NCBI GenBank assembly: GCA_030427145.1
Contig: JAUHWT010000004.1
Coordinates: forward strand, 206,389-270,388
From: Alphaproteobacteria bacterium
GTDB taxonomy: Bacteria > Pseudomonadota > Alphaproteobacteria > Rhodobacterales > Rhodobacteraceae
Length of the DNA stretch: 64,000 bases
Reading direction: 5' to 3'
The notes under the pieces are model-generated. The model saw only the letters and a program-made list of their open reading frames with translations. It ran no database searches and had not been told where the DNA came from. The translations under genes and the position numbers were made by a program. Positions 52,145 through 60,926 of this stretch are shown here, one piece after another (position 1 is the first letter of the stretch; each line of letters opens with the position of its first letter).

Positions 52145-53662
52145 TCAGGCTTTACCTCCGTGGAACAAATCGCGGAACGACTTCTGGGTTTCGGGACTGT
52201 TGAACTGCCTGAACCGACCCGTGACCTGGTCCCGTTCCTCCAGCTGCCGACGGTGAAGAACCGCGGTCAGGGCACCAACCGCCTGAGCAATTTCCAGAGC
52301 CTCGTCGGTCGATTTATCCAGCGTGTTCAAAAACGCCTGCAGGCTTTCCTGCTGCACCGCGAAGTCGTTGAAGTTTCCGAGAGTCTCCTGAAGTTTCTTC
52401 AGGGACGCGATCAGTGACCTGATCGCCTTGTCGGAATAGAGCGGCTGGAAAAACTCCATCAGGTAGCGCAGTTTTTTGCACTGGATGCGTAACTCGTGCA
52501 CTTCCTCATCCGGCGTGGCGTCCGTGATGCCCTGTGCGATGGTGCAAATCTTGCGGTACCGCTTCCAGATCAGCTTTGCGGCGTAATCCAGCGCATGCCG
52601 GTCCGCGCTCGGCCCGGGTTTAAGCGATTTGCGCTTGTTGAAAAGCTTCTCAAGGCTCTTCATTTCCGCAGCATAGGCATCGCTGCGGAGGTGGCTACGC
52701 AGTTTTTTCAACTCGCCGCTCCGCTCAGCCTCAAACAGTTTGAACATGCGGTCAAGACCGCCATGCACCGTCTCCGGCACAAGACCATAGAAGTCATCCC
52801 GCTCGAGCAGATAAACGTCGAGATCACGCAACCGCCCGGTCTTTGCCATCAGTGCCGAGAAACGGTCCTTCAGGCTGGCGGTCTGTTCCGGATCGTAAAC
52901 ACCCTTGAAAAGGCTTATGACCGACCGGATTTTCCGCAGCGACACACGGTAGTGGTGCAGAAACTCCGTGTCAGTGTCGTCAATGGTGCCCTGTTCATTC
53001 ACCCGCGCCAAAGGCAGGTGAGCAGCAATCACAGCCGTCGCGGTATCAAACGCGGTTTGGTCAGCCTCGAGCGGTACGTCCGGCCGCGACACAAACGGTG
53101 TAACGCCAGGCAAAAGGCGCGCGTAAACACTGCTGGCGTCGAGGGTCGTCCCGCCAAGCGCTTCCACTTCCGCCCTAACCCGGTCCAGAGCCTTGTCGTA
53201 ACCGCGCAGCCCGCTCAGGCCAACGATGGCGATGCCATCGCCATCCGGACCGGACAGCTGCATCACACTGGCCCTCGCCTGGGTTTTTTCCTCATCGTCG
53301 ACGAAAGCAACGGCGGTCCGCTGGACCTCGCCCTGCCCAAGCGGCAACAGACTGCGCAGCGGTGTGACATGGGACAACGCATCCCTGACCGGACCTTCCG
53401 AGAGATCCGCCACAAAATCGCCTCCGCGCTTTGACGTCTGTGTAAGCAGTGCGCCATTCCGGCTCAGCAGCAGGAACTCCCCGCCAACTTCCAGCAGGGC
53501 GACGTGGCGATTTGCCACGTTGTGCTCAAATGTATCAAAGATCGTGAATTTCTGTGGTTCGTCCCCGTCAATGATCACAGGGGACAGTTTCCCCGCGCGC
53601 TCCTTAACGAGAGCCGAAACCGATCTGGTCGGCAGCGCAAACGTCGTTCGCTCTGAAGTCAT
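52145..53662 (-). CDS. CHAD domain protein with N-terminal degenerate CYTH-like region
   Basis: A 505-residue protein. The C-terminal about 290 residues are a CHAD domain: conserved HHYRVSLRKIRSVISLF and HELRIQCKKLRYLMEFF, two helical repeats with basic His/Arg/Lys faces that in studied proteins bind polyphosphate and target polyphosphate granules. The N-terminal about 200 residues (FDTFEHNVANRHVALLEVGG; LRGYDKALDRVRAEVEAL) look like a CYTH-type domain that has lost the ExExK residues. ATG 53662, 4 nt after the RHH gene stop, with TAAGGA; an upstream extension would overlap that gene. Confidence 0.9.
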   Translation of the reverse strand: MTSERTTFALPTRSVSALVKERAGKLSPVIIDGDEPQKFTIFDTFEHNVANRHVALLEVGGEFLLLSRNGALLTQTSKRGGDFVADLSEGPVRDALSHVTPLRSLLPLGQGEVQRTAVAFVDDEEKTQARASVMQLSGPDGDGIAIVGLSGLRGYDKALDRVRAEVEALGGTTLDASSVYARLLPGVTPFVSRPDVPLEADQTAFDTATAVIAAHLPLARVNEQGTIDDTDTEFLHHYRVSLRKIRSVISLFKGVYDPEQTASLKDRFSALMAKTGRLRDLDVYLLERDDFYGLVPETVHGGLDRMFKLFEAERSGELKKLRSHLRSDAYAAEMKSLEKLFNKRKSLKPGPSADRHALDYAAKLIWKRYRKICTIAQGITDATPDEEVHELRIQCKKLRYLMEFFQPLYSDKAIRSLIASLKKLQETLGNFNDFAVQQESLQAFLNTLDKSTDEALEIAQAVGALTAVLHRRQLEERDQVTGRFRQFNSPETQKSFRDLFHGGKA

Positions 53663-53666
53663 TTCC

Positions 53667-53834
53667 TTACTTTCCCGGTTTGGCGAGGTAATCCTCAACC
53701 AGCCGCTCGATTATCCCCTGAACGCTTGTGTCTTCCTCGATGGCACGAATTTTCAGCGCCTTCAGCGTCCTGCTCCTCAACCTGAGCGATGTGTTCTTAC
53801 GCTCGCCGTTGTCGTCCTTTTTGGTCTTAGCCAT
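53667..53834 (-). CDS. Small ribbon-helix-helix protein
   Basis: A 55-residue protein: MAKTKKDDNGERK, then TSLRLRSRTLKALKIRAIEE and a second helix TSVQGIIERLVEDYLAK, the pattern of a ribbon-helix-helix dimer (CopG/Arc/ParG type). A strong AAGGAG precedes the ATG (53832-53834). It is the first gene of an operon with CHAD, ParA and CYTH genes. Its promoter region holds a palindrome (53869-53884) overlapping the -10, so autorepression is likely. An RHH protein next to a ParA ATPase also recalls ParF-ParG partner pairs. Confidence 0.82.
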   Translation of the reverse strand: MAKTKKDDNGERKNTSLRLRSRTLKALKIRAIEEDTSVQGIIERLVEDYLAKPGK

Positions 53835-53868
53835 GCCCGGGCTCCTTCCGCGTGCGCTCGACTATGAC

Positions 53869-53907
53869 ATAATGACGTCACTATTGTGAACGCCACGGAA
53901 AGGTCAA
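53869..53907 (-). promoter_or_regulatory. Promoter and overlapping palindromic operator of the RHH-CHAD-ParA-CYTH operon
   Basis: Minus strand TTGACC (53902-53907), 16 bp, AATAGT (53880-53885). The near-perfect palindrome ATARTGACGTCAYTAT (53869-53884, perfect core TGACGTCA) covers the -10, where a dimeric RHH repressor would be expected to bind. Confidence 0.55.
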
Positions 53908-53936
53908 CACATCTCCTGCGCCTGGCGAGTAGAAAA

Positions 53937-55121
53937 TCATATCAATGATACCAGCACCCTCGATACCCGGTCCACGTCGTATGTGGGCTTGTTTCTGTTG
54001 CTAAGAGGAAGACGAACACACGGCACGCCGTAACGTTCCGTAACCTCTTCGCAAATATCCGGAGAAATACCCGCGTCGCACAGAACATGCGTCATCAAAT
54101 CCCGCGCCGGCACGTCTCCGGCATCCCGCAGGAGAGGCTTCAGAATTGCGCCAACATTGTCTGCAAGGCTGTAGCCCAAAGCTTCCGGATCCTCACCCAG
54201 ACTGGGCAGGTACACCTTGGGCACCGAACGCCGTGCAATAGCCCTGCCCACACCCTCGGGCAAAAGGTTGGCCACAACACTGGAATAGAGACTGCCGGGC
54301 GGATAGCAGATGATCTCGGCCTGCTCGATCAGCTTTCGGTTCCGCTTTGGCAGCTTTGTCTCGACAGGTTTGGCCGCGTCAAGCGTCTCCACCAGGAATA
54401 CCTCCCGGATCGGACTGTCCAGCGGCGCAACCTCCTTACCCGTAAGAGCGCGCTGTCCAACCACCCGGCGCCCATCCTCCAGCGTAACGCCAAGATGCAG
54501 GTTTTCATCAACAATGGTCCGCACCGTGCCCCGCACGTCGACCATTTTGGACATCAAAAACAGAACCGGCTCCAGCGCCCGACCGTTGCTGAGATACCCG
54601 CCAGCTAGGATCAGATTGCCGATGCTGGCGTTTCGGTAGTCAAACGTGTCGTCAACCGCCTCAATAAAACTGTCGATCTGGGTGCGGATCAGTTGACGCA
54701 TCGGGCGCGCTATTGCCGCCATCAGGGGATGCCTGCCACCCTGGACCCGGGCAACCTCCACGCGCAGGTCATCCGCGTCGCCGTCTTTCGGCAACCGGTG
54801 ACTGAACAGCGCATAAACGTCCGGCTGACCCAACACCGTCTCGTCAGCAAGCGCCATCAAACGCGACCTCAGGTCACCCACGGCGGGCATGTCAAAGGCC
54901 TCCCGCAACACCTGGCTCGAGCCGCCGCTGTCAAATGGCGTGATCAGGTGCATCGAATTGAAAGTGTAGTGTTTCAACCGCCGGGCAATCCCGTTCAGCG
55001 CACTGCCCCCACTGAAAAACAGCAGACGCGGGCCAAGATGTGGTGCGCTCTCCGCCCGCGCGACACGCAGGTCATCAGGCAGAAGCACCTGGCGTTGCAC
55101 GTTGATGGGAGTGGTTTTCAT
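53937..55121 (-). CDS. CofD-related protein of a GAK-type cluster
   Basis: A 394-residue protein of the CofD/YvcK superfamily. FFSGGSALNGIARRLK (about 34-49) replaces GGGTG of the family, and ITPFDSGGSSQVLR, VGDLRSRLMAL and ICYPPGSLYSSVVANLLPEGVG follow. True CofD transfers a phospholactyl-type group to deazaflavin Fo; no other F420 gene is present here, so a different acceptor is likely. The set of divergent neighbours (ATP-grasp, HprK-related kinase, amphi-Trp) is what I recall as the 'GAK system', which includes a CofD-related family. ATG 55121 with GGAG at 6 nt; the longer frame is unlikely. Confidence 0.85.
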   Translation of the reverse strand: MKTTPINVQRQVLLPDDLRVARAESAPHLGPRLLFFSGGSALNGIARRLKHYTFNSMHLITPFDSGGSSQVLREAFDMPAVGDLRSRLMALADETVLGQPDVYALFSHRLPKDGDADDLRVEVARVQGGRHPLMAAIARPMRQLIRTQIDSFIEAVDDTFDYRNASIGNLILAGGYLSNGRALEPVLFLMSKMVDVRGTVRTIVDENLHLGVTLEDGRRVVGQRALTGKEVAPLDSPIREVFLVETLDAAKPVETKLPKRNRKLIEQAEIICYPPGSLYSSVVANLLPEGVGRAIARRSVPKVYLPSLGEDPEALGYSLADNVGAILKPLLRDAGDVPARDLMTHVLCDAGISPDICEEVTERYGVPCVRLPLSNRNKPTYDVDRVSRVLVSLI

Positions 55122-55273
55122 TCTGATCTCCGGCGCCGTTGGCAAGCCAACCTCATCTGAGGGTTTTATGGCCCGCAAACGGCCCCGGATGGAAGTTTTC
55201 CTTTACGGAACTGACGGGAAACTGGCATAGACCCCGCGCAAGGGGCGAGAACAACGCCGCAGGAGCAGTATAC
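55122..55273. promoter_or_regulatory. Divergent intergenic region of the GAK-type cluster
   Basis: 152 bp between the start codons of the CofD-related gene and the kinase fusion gene, so both arms should be initiated here. TTGGC-AA-GCCAA, a 5-bp inverted repeat, lies about 20 bp from the CofD-related start. I see no strong -35/-10 pair. Confidence 0.45.
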
Positions 55274-56911
55274 GTGCCAAATACAGCCGCTCAGCCTGAC
55301 GCAATTGCTGAGAACATGTCCTTTCTGCTCGCGGAAATTGACGGACAACTGTCACGTCTTGCGGATTATTTTGGCCGCCCCCGCGAAGAAACCGCATCGC
55401 AACTCATGCAGAGAGCCGGCTACTCAAGCAACCTGTCCGCCCGGGTGCGCAAGGCCTGCCTGACCGCGATGATACGGAAGAAAAAACCGGATACCCTGCG
55501 CCTCCAGGGCATCGACACGGTTGCCCGAAACCTTGACCTGCTCTCACGGCTGGGCCGACGCGCCGTCGATCAGGCGGAACAGATAAACCGCGTCAAACTG
55601 CTTCGCGCCGATGCCTATGTGCCGCCGCTTGCCCTGGTGCGCAACACGGTGGCGACAATTCAGAGTGCGCTCGACAGCGGCAACAGCAAACGCGCCGTCG
55701 AAATCGGCCAGGCCCGCAAGGAACTGACGGTGTTCCACGACCGCCTGTTTCGGACCTACACCCGAGACATGACCGACACCAAACACACTGAAGACCTGGC
55801 GTACGCCCTGCTGGCCCTGAATGAGGTCACGCGCATGGGGGAGGCCCTGCAGGGGATTTCCGAGGCCATTCTGTCCATTAATATAGGTCAGAACGTGCAG
55901 TTTGAGCGCTACTTTACACTTCGCAGCGTGCTCAATGGAGTTTCAAATAAAGAAAAAATCACTTTGAAACCCCTGGCCGAAACCCGTTCCGGTTCCGCCA
56001 TTTCCAATGTCAGCGTGAAGGACACCGACGGCAATCCGGTCCCGGCGGTGTTCAAGGATGGCGACCGCCGGAAGGTGAAACAGGAGCGCGTTGGCGTAAA
56101 AAGCTGGAACTCGGTCTATCCCGGGCTGGCTCCGGAAATTCTGTCCTACGAAAAGAACGGCGGATCGGCAGCACTGCTGATCGAACATCTTGAGGGCCAG
56201 ACCTTCGAGGACATCGTCATCAGTGGCGACGATGCGGCTCTCGCGACCGCGTCCAAGGCTCTGCACAAAACCGTTCGGGACATCTGGCGGACAACGCGAA
56301 CCGACGAACCGGCTGAAATGGGCGCGATGGAACAGCTGGCCAAACGCATGCCCGATGTATACCGCCTGCATCCCCACCGGGCTGGCGGCTCGCAAAATCT
56401 GAACGGTGTGAGGATCGCCGACTTCGATGACCTCGTCGCAGAAGCACAGGCGCGGGAAGTGCGTCTGCCCGCACCGTTTTCCGTCTACATCCATGGTGAT
56501 TTCAACCTCGACAACGTTATCTACGATGCGGTGAACAAAAAGATCCGGTTTATCGACCTGCACCGATCGCGATACATGGATTATGCCCAGGATGTTTCGG
56601 TCTTCATGGTGTCGAACTACCGGCTTCAGGTTATCGACAATGCCACCCGCATCCGCATCGCCCGGGTCGCGGCTGACATGCACGCGATGGCCACCAAGTT
56701 CGCCCGTCGCGAAAAGGACGTCACGTTCGAATACCGTCTCGCACTCGGACTGGCCCGGAGTTTTGCCAGTTCAACGCGTTTCGTGGTCGATCAAAAACAC
56801 GCCCAGCGCATGCTCATGCGAGCCCGCTACATACTTGAGACACTGCTCAAGGTGCCGGAAGGGCGTGAGGCCCGGTTCAGGCTGCCCGTAAAGGAACTGT
56901 TCCATGACTAA
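55274..56911 (+). CDS. PhoU-like helical domain fused to an aminoglycoside-phosphotransferase-type kinase
   Basis: A 545-residue protein. The first about 220 residues are helical, with a PhoU-like pattern (DTVARNLDLLSRLGRRAVDQAEQ; LAYALLALNEVTRMGEALQGISEAIL). The C-terminal part is an APH/choline-kinase-like fold: AALLIEHLEGQTFEDI, the Brenner box HGDFNLDN and the metal-binding FIDLHRSRYMDYAQDVS. It probably phosphorylates a small molecule or protein in the pathway of its neighbours. The start is GTG 55274, with GGAG 8 nt upstream; the open frame extends to 55139 without features. Its stop overlaps the ATP-grasp gene by 8 nt. Confidence 0.82.
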   Translation: MPNTAAQPDAIAENMSFLLAEIDGQLSRLADYFGRPREETASQLMQRAGYSSNLSARVRKACLTAMIRKKKPDTLRLQGIDTVARNLDLLSRLGRRAVDQAEQINRVKLLRADAYVPPLALVRNTVATIQSALDSGNSKRAVEIGQARKELTVFHDRLFRTYTRDMTDTKHTEDLAYALLALNEVTRMGEALQGISEAILSINIGQNVQFERYFTLRSVLNGVSNKEKITLKPLAETRSGSAISNVSVKDTDGNPVPAVFKDGDRRKVKQERVGVKSWNSVYPGLAPEILSYEKNGGSAALLIEHLEGQTFEDIVISGDDAALATASKALHKTVRDIWRTTRTDEPAEMGAMEQLAKRMPDVYRLHPHRAGGSQNLNGVRIADFDDLVAEAQAREVRLPAPFSVYIHGDFNLDNVIYDAVNKKIRFIDLHRSRYMDYAQDVSVFMVSNYRLQVIDNATRIRIARVAADMHAMATKFARREKDVTFEYRLALGLARSFASSTRFVVDQKHAQRMLMRARYILETLLKVPEGREARFRLPVKELFHD

Positions 56912-57785
56912 ACGCATCGGGGTGATCGGCACCCCCGGAAAGTGGTCCACCGAAACGGTGGCCAAAGCCTTTGCCGACCGTACTGGCTACAGCCAGGTGA
57001 TCGACATGGGCGACGCCGTGCTGGATCTCTCGGCAGGCGCGCTGTTCTGCGACGGTGTGAATCTTTGTGAACTGGATGGCCTGGTGCTGAAAAAGGTTGC
57101 CGAGACCTACAGCCCCGATGCACTCGACCGGCTGGAAATGCTGCGCGTTGCGGAAGCGGCAGGTGTGCGTGTGTTCAGCCCGGCCGAAAACGTGATCCGC
57201 CTGATGGACCGACTGGCCTGCACGGTCACGTTGCGTAATGCAGGCGTCCCAATGCCGTCGACAGTGATTACCGAAAATGTGGCTGCGGCCCGTGACGCGC
57301 TCGACCGCTTCGGAGCCGCCGTGTTCAAGCCACTGTTCTCCACGAAGGCGCGGGGCATGGTCCTGCTGGAAGCCGGAGCAACGGACGCCGACGCGCAGAT
57401 TGCCGCCTTCAAAGCGGACAACCCCGTCATGTATGTTCAGCAGAAGGCCGACCTGTCCGGCCATGACCTCGGCATGGTCTTCCTCAACGGCGAATACGTC
57501 TGCACCTATGCCCGGGTCAGCCAAACCGACAGCTGGAACACCACAATCCATTCCGGCGGAAAATACGCTTCCTTTAACCCGGACCCCGAGCTCATCGAAC
57601 TCGGGCAAAAGGCTCAGGCGCCATTTGGACTGACATTTACGACAGTCGACATCGCACTGACGCCACAGGGCCCAATCATTTTCGAGGTGTCGGCTTTCGG
57701 AGGATACTCCGGCGCCCTGAAAGGCTGCGGCATCGACGCCGCCGGGATGGTCGCGGACCATGTGCTTGCGGAAGTATCAGCATGA
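56904..57785 (+). CDS. RimK-like ATP-grasp ligase of a GAK-type cluster
   Basis: A 293-residue ATP-grasp enzyme, related in layout to RimK and F420/tetrahydromethanopterin glutamate ligases, which join an amino acid to a carboxylate. Visible are ENVIRLMDRLACTVTLRNAGVPMPSTVIT, FGAAVFKPLFSTKARGMVLLE (ATP-binding Lys and Gly loop), VMYVQQKADLSGHDLGMVFLNGEYVC and the Mg-binding IIFEVSAFGGYSG (Glu/Asn-type site). The acceptor is unknown. It overlaps both neighbours by 4-8 nt, indicating coupled synthesis. Confidence 0.88.
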   Translation: MTKRIGVIGTPGKWSTETVAKAFADRTGYSQVIDMGDAVLDLSAGALFCDGVNLCELDGLVLKKVAETYSPDALDRLEMLRVAEAAGVRVFSPAENVIRLMDRLACTVTLRNAGVPMPSTVITENVAAARDALDRFGAAVFKPLFSTKARGMVLLEAGATDADAQIAAFKADNPVMYVQQKADLSGHDLGMVFLNGEYVCTYARVSQTDSWNTTIHSGGKYASFNPDPELIELGQKAQAPFGLTFTTVDIALTPQGPIIFEVSAFGGYSGALKGCGIDAAGMVADHVLAEVSA

Positions 57786-58855
57786 CGCTTGCGGAAATAC
57801 TCTCTAGACTGGATCTGGATGCCGCGGGCAATCAGCCCTTTTCCCTGCGGGCCGGTCACGTCACCGTCACGGTGTACTCCCCGGAGCCCCTGCGCAGTCA
57901 GCTCAAGACATATTTCCGCGACGTCATCGTACCGGCCGACCGCACGGCCCTGACCGTGCGGCTTCTGCCGGGACAGTCGCTCCCCTTTGAGCCGGACTGG
58001 TCGGACTGGCGGCGCGAGACCGGCAAAAGCGGCCGGAAAGACGCGATCTTCGACCTCGGCGACGCCCGTCTGGTCCGCAAGGTCCGCAGCGGCGTCACGT
58101 TCGTTCAATCCTCCGATATTGCTATCGCGCTCGGCCCTCTGGAAGAGAATGAAAGCACCGCGATCAACTTCATCAACACTCAAATCCTGAACAAATGCCT
58201 CCGCGAAGGATGGCAGCTGGCACACGCTGCTGCGGTCACCGACGGCAACCGAACCCTCGCGATATCCGGGCTGTCCGGCGGAGGAAAATCCACATCCATC
58301 CTGCGCATGATGGATCTCGAAAGCACCCGTTTCCTGTCCAACGACCGGGTCCTCATCAAACAGGGAAATCCGCCCCGAGCTTTGGGCATTCCGAAACACC
58401 CCCGCATCAATCCGGGCACGATCCTCGGCAACCCTCGGCTGACCCACATGCTCACTAAGGAACGGGTCGCTGAACTCAAATCACTGCCCGCTTCCGAGCT
58501 CTGGGAACTCGAGGAAAAGTACGACCTCATGGTTCCCGAAGTCTACGGGCCAAAAAAACTGCAGCTCAAAGGCCCCCTGACCGACTTCTGGGTACTGAAC
58601 TGGTCCCGCCAGAGCGACACTCCGACCAGTATATCGCCCGTAAGTCTCCCCGACCGCCCTGACCTGCTGGCTGCGATTATGAAAAGCCCAGGGCCCTTCC
58701 ATCAACACTCTGACGGCAGCTTCGAGCCAAACGGCAGCCAGCCCGACCCGGAGGCATATCTTGAGGCCCTGAGCGGTGTCACCGTTTGCGAAGTCTGTGG
58801 CCGGGTTGATTTCGATGCCCTCGCCCTCAAAGGCAAAGCCCTGTTCGATGGCTGA
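57782..58855 (+). CDS. HprK-related kinase (B type) of a GAK-type cluster
   Basis: A 357-residue protein related to the HPr Ser kinase/phosphorylase. The P-loop GLSGGGKSTSILRMM (about 161-175) is followed by FLSNDRVLIK (the Asp-containing motif after it) and IPKHPRINPGTILGN. The N-terminal about 150 residues are a separate domain (GHVTVTVYSPEPLRSQL). No HPr or PTS gene is nearby, so the target is probably another protein or a small molecule. Coupled to the ATP-grasp gene by a 4-nt overlap. I recall this family as HprK-related kinase B. Confidence 0.87.
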   Translation: MTLAEILSRLDLDAAGNQPFSLRAGHVTVTVYSPEPLRSQLKTYFRDVIVPADRTALTVRLLPGQSLPFEPDWSDWRRETGKSGRKDAIFDLGDARLVRKVRSGVTFVQSSDIAIALGPLEENESTAINFINTQILNKCLREGWQLAHAAAVTDGNRTLAISGLSGGGKSTSILRMMDLESTRFLSNDRVLIKQGNPPRALGIPKHPRINPGTILGNPRLTHMLTKERVAELKSLPASELWELEEKYDLMVPEVYGPKKLQLKGPLTDFWVLNWSRQSDTPTSISPVSLPDRPDLLAAIMKSPGPFHQHSDGSFEPNGSQPDPEAYLEALSGVTVCEVCGRVDFDALALKGKALFDG

Positions 58856-59531
58856 GTGTTACCATGCATTCTTCCGCCACGGTGACTACGCCCAGAGAAA
58901 GGGGGTTCCCTCAGCCCGACAGCCCTGGGCGTTGACCGAGGCCGGGAAAGCCCAGGCCCGCGAAGGCGCAACCGTTTTGGATGGGACGGTGAAGGAACTC
59001 GGGTTACGCCCATCCGCAATCATTTACTGTTCGCACCAACTCCGTGCGTGGCAAACTGCGCAGGTGGTGGCGGAAACCCTGCGGGATTTGGGCCATGACA
59101 TCACGGAGATCCGCGAAACCGCTGAACTTGCCGAACGGGGGCTGGGCAGTGCAGCCAACCTGACCGTCACGGAAATCGAAGCCGCGCTTGAGGCGGACCC
59201 GCGCTTTGAGACGCCACCGCAAGGCTGGAAATCCGACAGCGATTACCGCCTGCCCCTCGAAGGGGCCGAAAGCCTGATGATGGCCGGCGCTCGTGTTGCC
59301 CGGCATCTGGTAACCAGCGGACAGCCCGGCAAACTTACGCTTCATGTCGGACACGGCGCCTCGTTCCGTCATGCCTGCCATCACCTTGGCATCCTGACCC
59401 ACGAGGAAATCGCACGCCTCTCCATGTTTCATGCCCAGCCGTCACTGATCTGTCATCAAAACGATGCAAAATGGCGGCACGTGGCAGGTGAATGGAAAAT
59501 CAGGGAACCGGGGGCGACGCCCAGGGATTGA
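58848..59531 (+). CDS. Histidine phosphatase family protein (SixA/PhoE-like)
   Basis: A 227-residue phosphatase. The catalytic RHG motif is near the N-terminus (AFFRHGDYAQRKG, His at about residue 10), with ALTEAGKAQAREGA, YCSHQLRAWQTAQVV and the second catalytic His in LHVGHGASFRH. It is expected to remove phosphate from protein or small-molecule esters. ATG 58848 overlaps the kinase stop by 8 nt, pairing a kinase and a phosphatase in one transcript. Confidence 0.88.
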   Translation: MAECYHAFFRHGDYAQRKGVPSARQPWALTEAGKAQAREGATVLDGTVKELGLRPSAIIYCSHQLRAWQTAQVVAETLRDLGHDITEIRETAELAERGLGSAANLTVTEIEAALEADPRFETPPQGWKSDSDYRLPLEGAESLMMAGARVARHLVTSGQPGKLTLHVGHGASFRHACHHLGILTHEEIARLSMFHAQPSLICHQNDAKWRHVAGEWKIREPGATPRD

Positions 59532-59556
59532 CCTTGAGGAAGAACAGGGGGCTCAC

Positions 59557-60900
59557 ATGAACAATCAGACGACTTTTCATAGCAATGATGTTCTGCTTCC
59601 CCCAGTGTTCGACACTGATGCCTGCCTGGAAAATTTCCCCCGCAGAATTGGTCCGTGGCACGATGCCACCAACAGCTCCGTTGCCGACTGCCTAACACGC
59701 GCCAGCCGAAGTGGCGGTTGGCACTGGCCCGACCGGCCGGTCATCTTCGTATCCGACCCCCATGCCGACGCCGAGGGATTCCTCAGGTCCCTCATCGCGG
59801 CCGGCGCGATCCTGCGCAAAAATGGCCGGATCGAACTCACACCTTTTGGACGCAGAGCGCACATCGTTCTAGGCGGTGACACGCTTGACAAGGGCCCCAG
59901 CAATCTGGCTCTCCTCGACGCGATCGCATCCGTGCTACAGACCGGAGCTTACCTGACCATCCTTGCCGGAAACCACGATTTGCGCATGCGCATGGCCATC
60001 GGATCTGTGCGCGGCAACCGAACCGCACTCAACGAGCATCTTTTTGTTCGAATGGGCCGAAAAATCCTCCCCGCACTGCGCGAGGTTCTCGACCGGTTTG
60101 TCACACCCCTCGACCTTGAAGCCGTTCCGGATGAGAAAACCTGCAGGTCACTGCTGACCCCCGGTACGGGATGGGCCGCGCGGTTTGAACGGGCGGCACG
60201 TGACGAACTGCGGCCGCAGGTTATCGACAAGGAAACCCGAAAACTCTCCGAGAAACTTGGCAAATTTGAAACCGACTGCGCCCGTCACGGAATGACATAC
60301 CGTGAACTTCTGGCCGCACTTCGCAAATGCCATGACATTTTCATTGAACCCAACGGCCATTACGCCTGGTTCTACGAGCGAATGCAGGCGGTCGCCCAAA
60401 GCGGCTCCATCGTATTCGTGCATGCCGGCCTCTGCGACGACATGTGCCATGCCCTGGTGGAAAATGGTGTCGAGGCGATCAACTCCGCCTATCGACGTGC
60501 CGCCGAAGATGCCACATTGGGTTTCTATTTCGGTCCCCTCGCTAATCTCGTTCGAACCAAATACCGCCGGTCCGACTGTACCCTGACGGAAGCGGGCGTT
60601 GCGACGCTGCACCGCGCCGGGCTTCACATGGTCGTCCAGGGACACGTCAACAGCCATGAGGGCCAGCGCCTGCAGGCCAAAAGCGGGATGTTGCATCTCG
60701 AGGGGGACATTACATTGGACCGAGCCTCCCGCGCACTTGAGGGTCTCGACGGAATAGGCGCCGGTGCGACCTTGATCTTTCCATCGGGAGATGTGATCGG
60801 TCTCAGCCGGGACTACCCGCACGCGAAGCATTTCGCCCCGGAACGCATGGCCATCCATGCCGACCGGTGTGAGCTTGGCGAGCTGGTGGCTCCAGCCTAA
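59557..60900 (+). CDS. Metallophosphoesterase (PPP-type)
   Basis: A 447-residue calcineurin-like phosphoesterase. The metal-site motifs appear in order: FVSDPHADAEGF (DxH), VLGGDTLDKGP (GDxxDKG), LAGNHDLRMR (GNHD), and later VVQGHVNSHEGQ (GH). DKGP resembles the protein Ser/Thr phosphatase subgroup (DRGP). An about 150-residue helical insertion separates GNHD from the final His. ATG 59557 with AGGGGG upstream; the frame is open from 59464 but overlaps the previous gene. Confidence 0.87.
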   Translation: MNNQTTFHSNDVLLPPVFDTDACLENFPRRIGPWHDATNSSVADCLTRASRSGGWHWPDRPVIFVSDPHADAEGFLRSLIAAGAILRKNGRIELTPFGRRAHIVLGGDTLDKGPSNLALLDAIASVLQTGAYLTILAGNHDLRMRMAIGSVRGNRTALNEHLFVRMGRKILPALREVLDRFVTPLDLEAVPDEKTCRSLLTPGTGWAARFERAARDELRPQVIDKETRKLSEKLGKFETDCARHGMTYRELLAALRKCHDIFIEPNGHYAWFYERMQAVAQSGSIVFVHAGLCDDMCHALVENGVEAINSAYRRAAEDATLGFYFGPLANLVRTKYRRSDCTLTEAGVATLHRAGLHMVVQGHVNSHEGQRLQAKSGMLHLEGDITLDRASRALEGLDGIGAGATLIFPSGDVIGLSRDYPHAKHFAPERMAIHADRCELGELVAPA

Positions 60901-60926
60901 AGCAACACACCTGACCGGATTTAGAC

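Noticed and set aside
51390..53834. Plasmid-type partition locus (ParA plus RHH protein)
   Set aside because: There is no ParB, replication gene or centromere-like repeat array nearby, and the genes are interleaved with CHAD and CYTH genes in a chromosomal setting.
53937..58855. Coenzyme F420 biosynthesis (CofD plus ATP-grasp glutamate ligase)
   Set aside because: No Fo synthase, CofC or CofE gene is seen and the CofD glycine motif is altered; the neighbours fit a GAK-type locus better.
57782..58855. Classical HPr kinase/phosphorylase
   Set aside because: No HPr, EIIA or other PTS gene is adjacent, and the N-terminal domain and overall layout differ from HprK.
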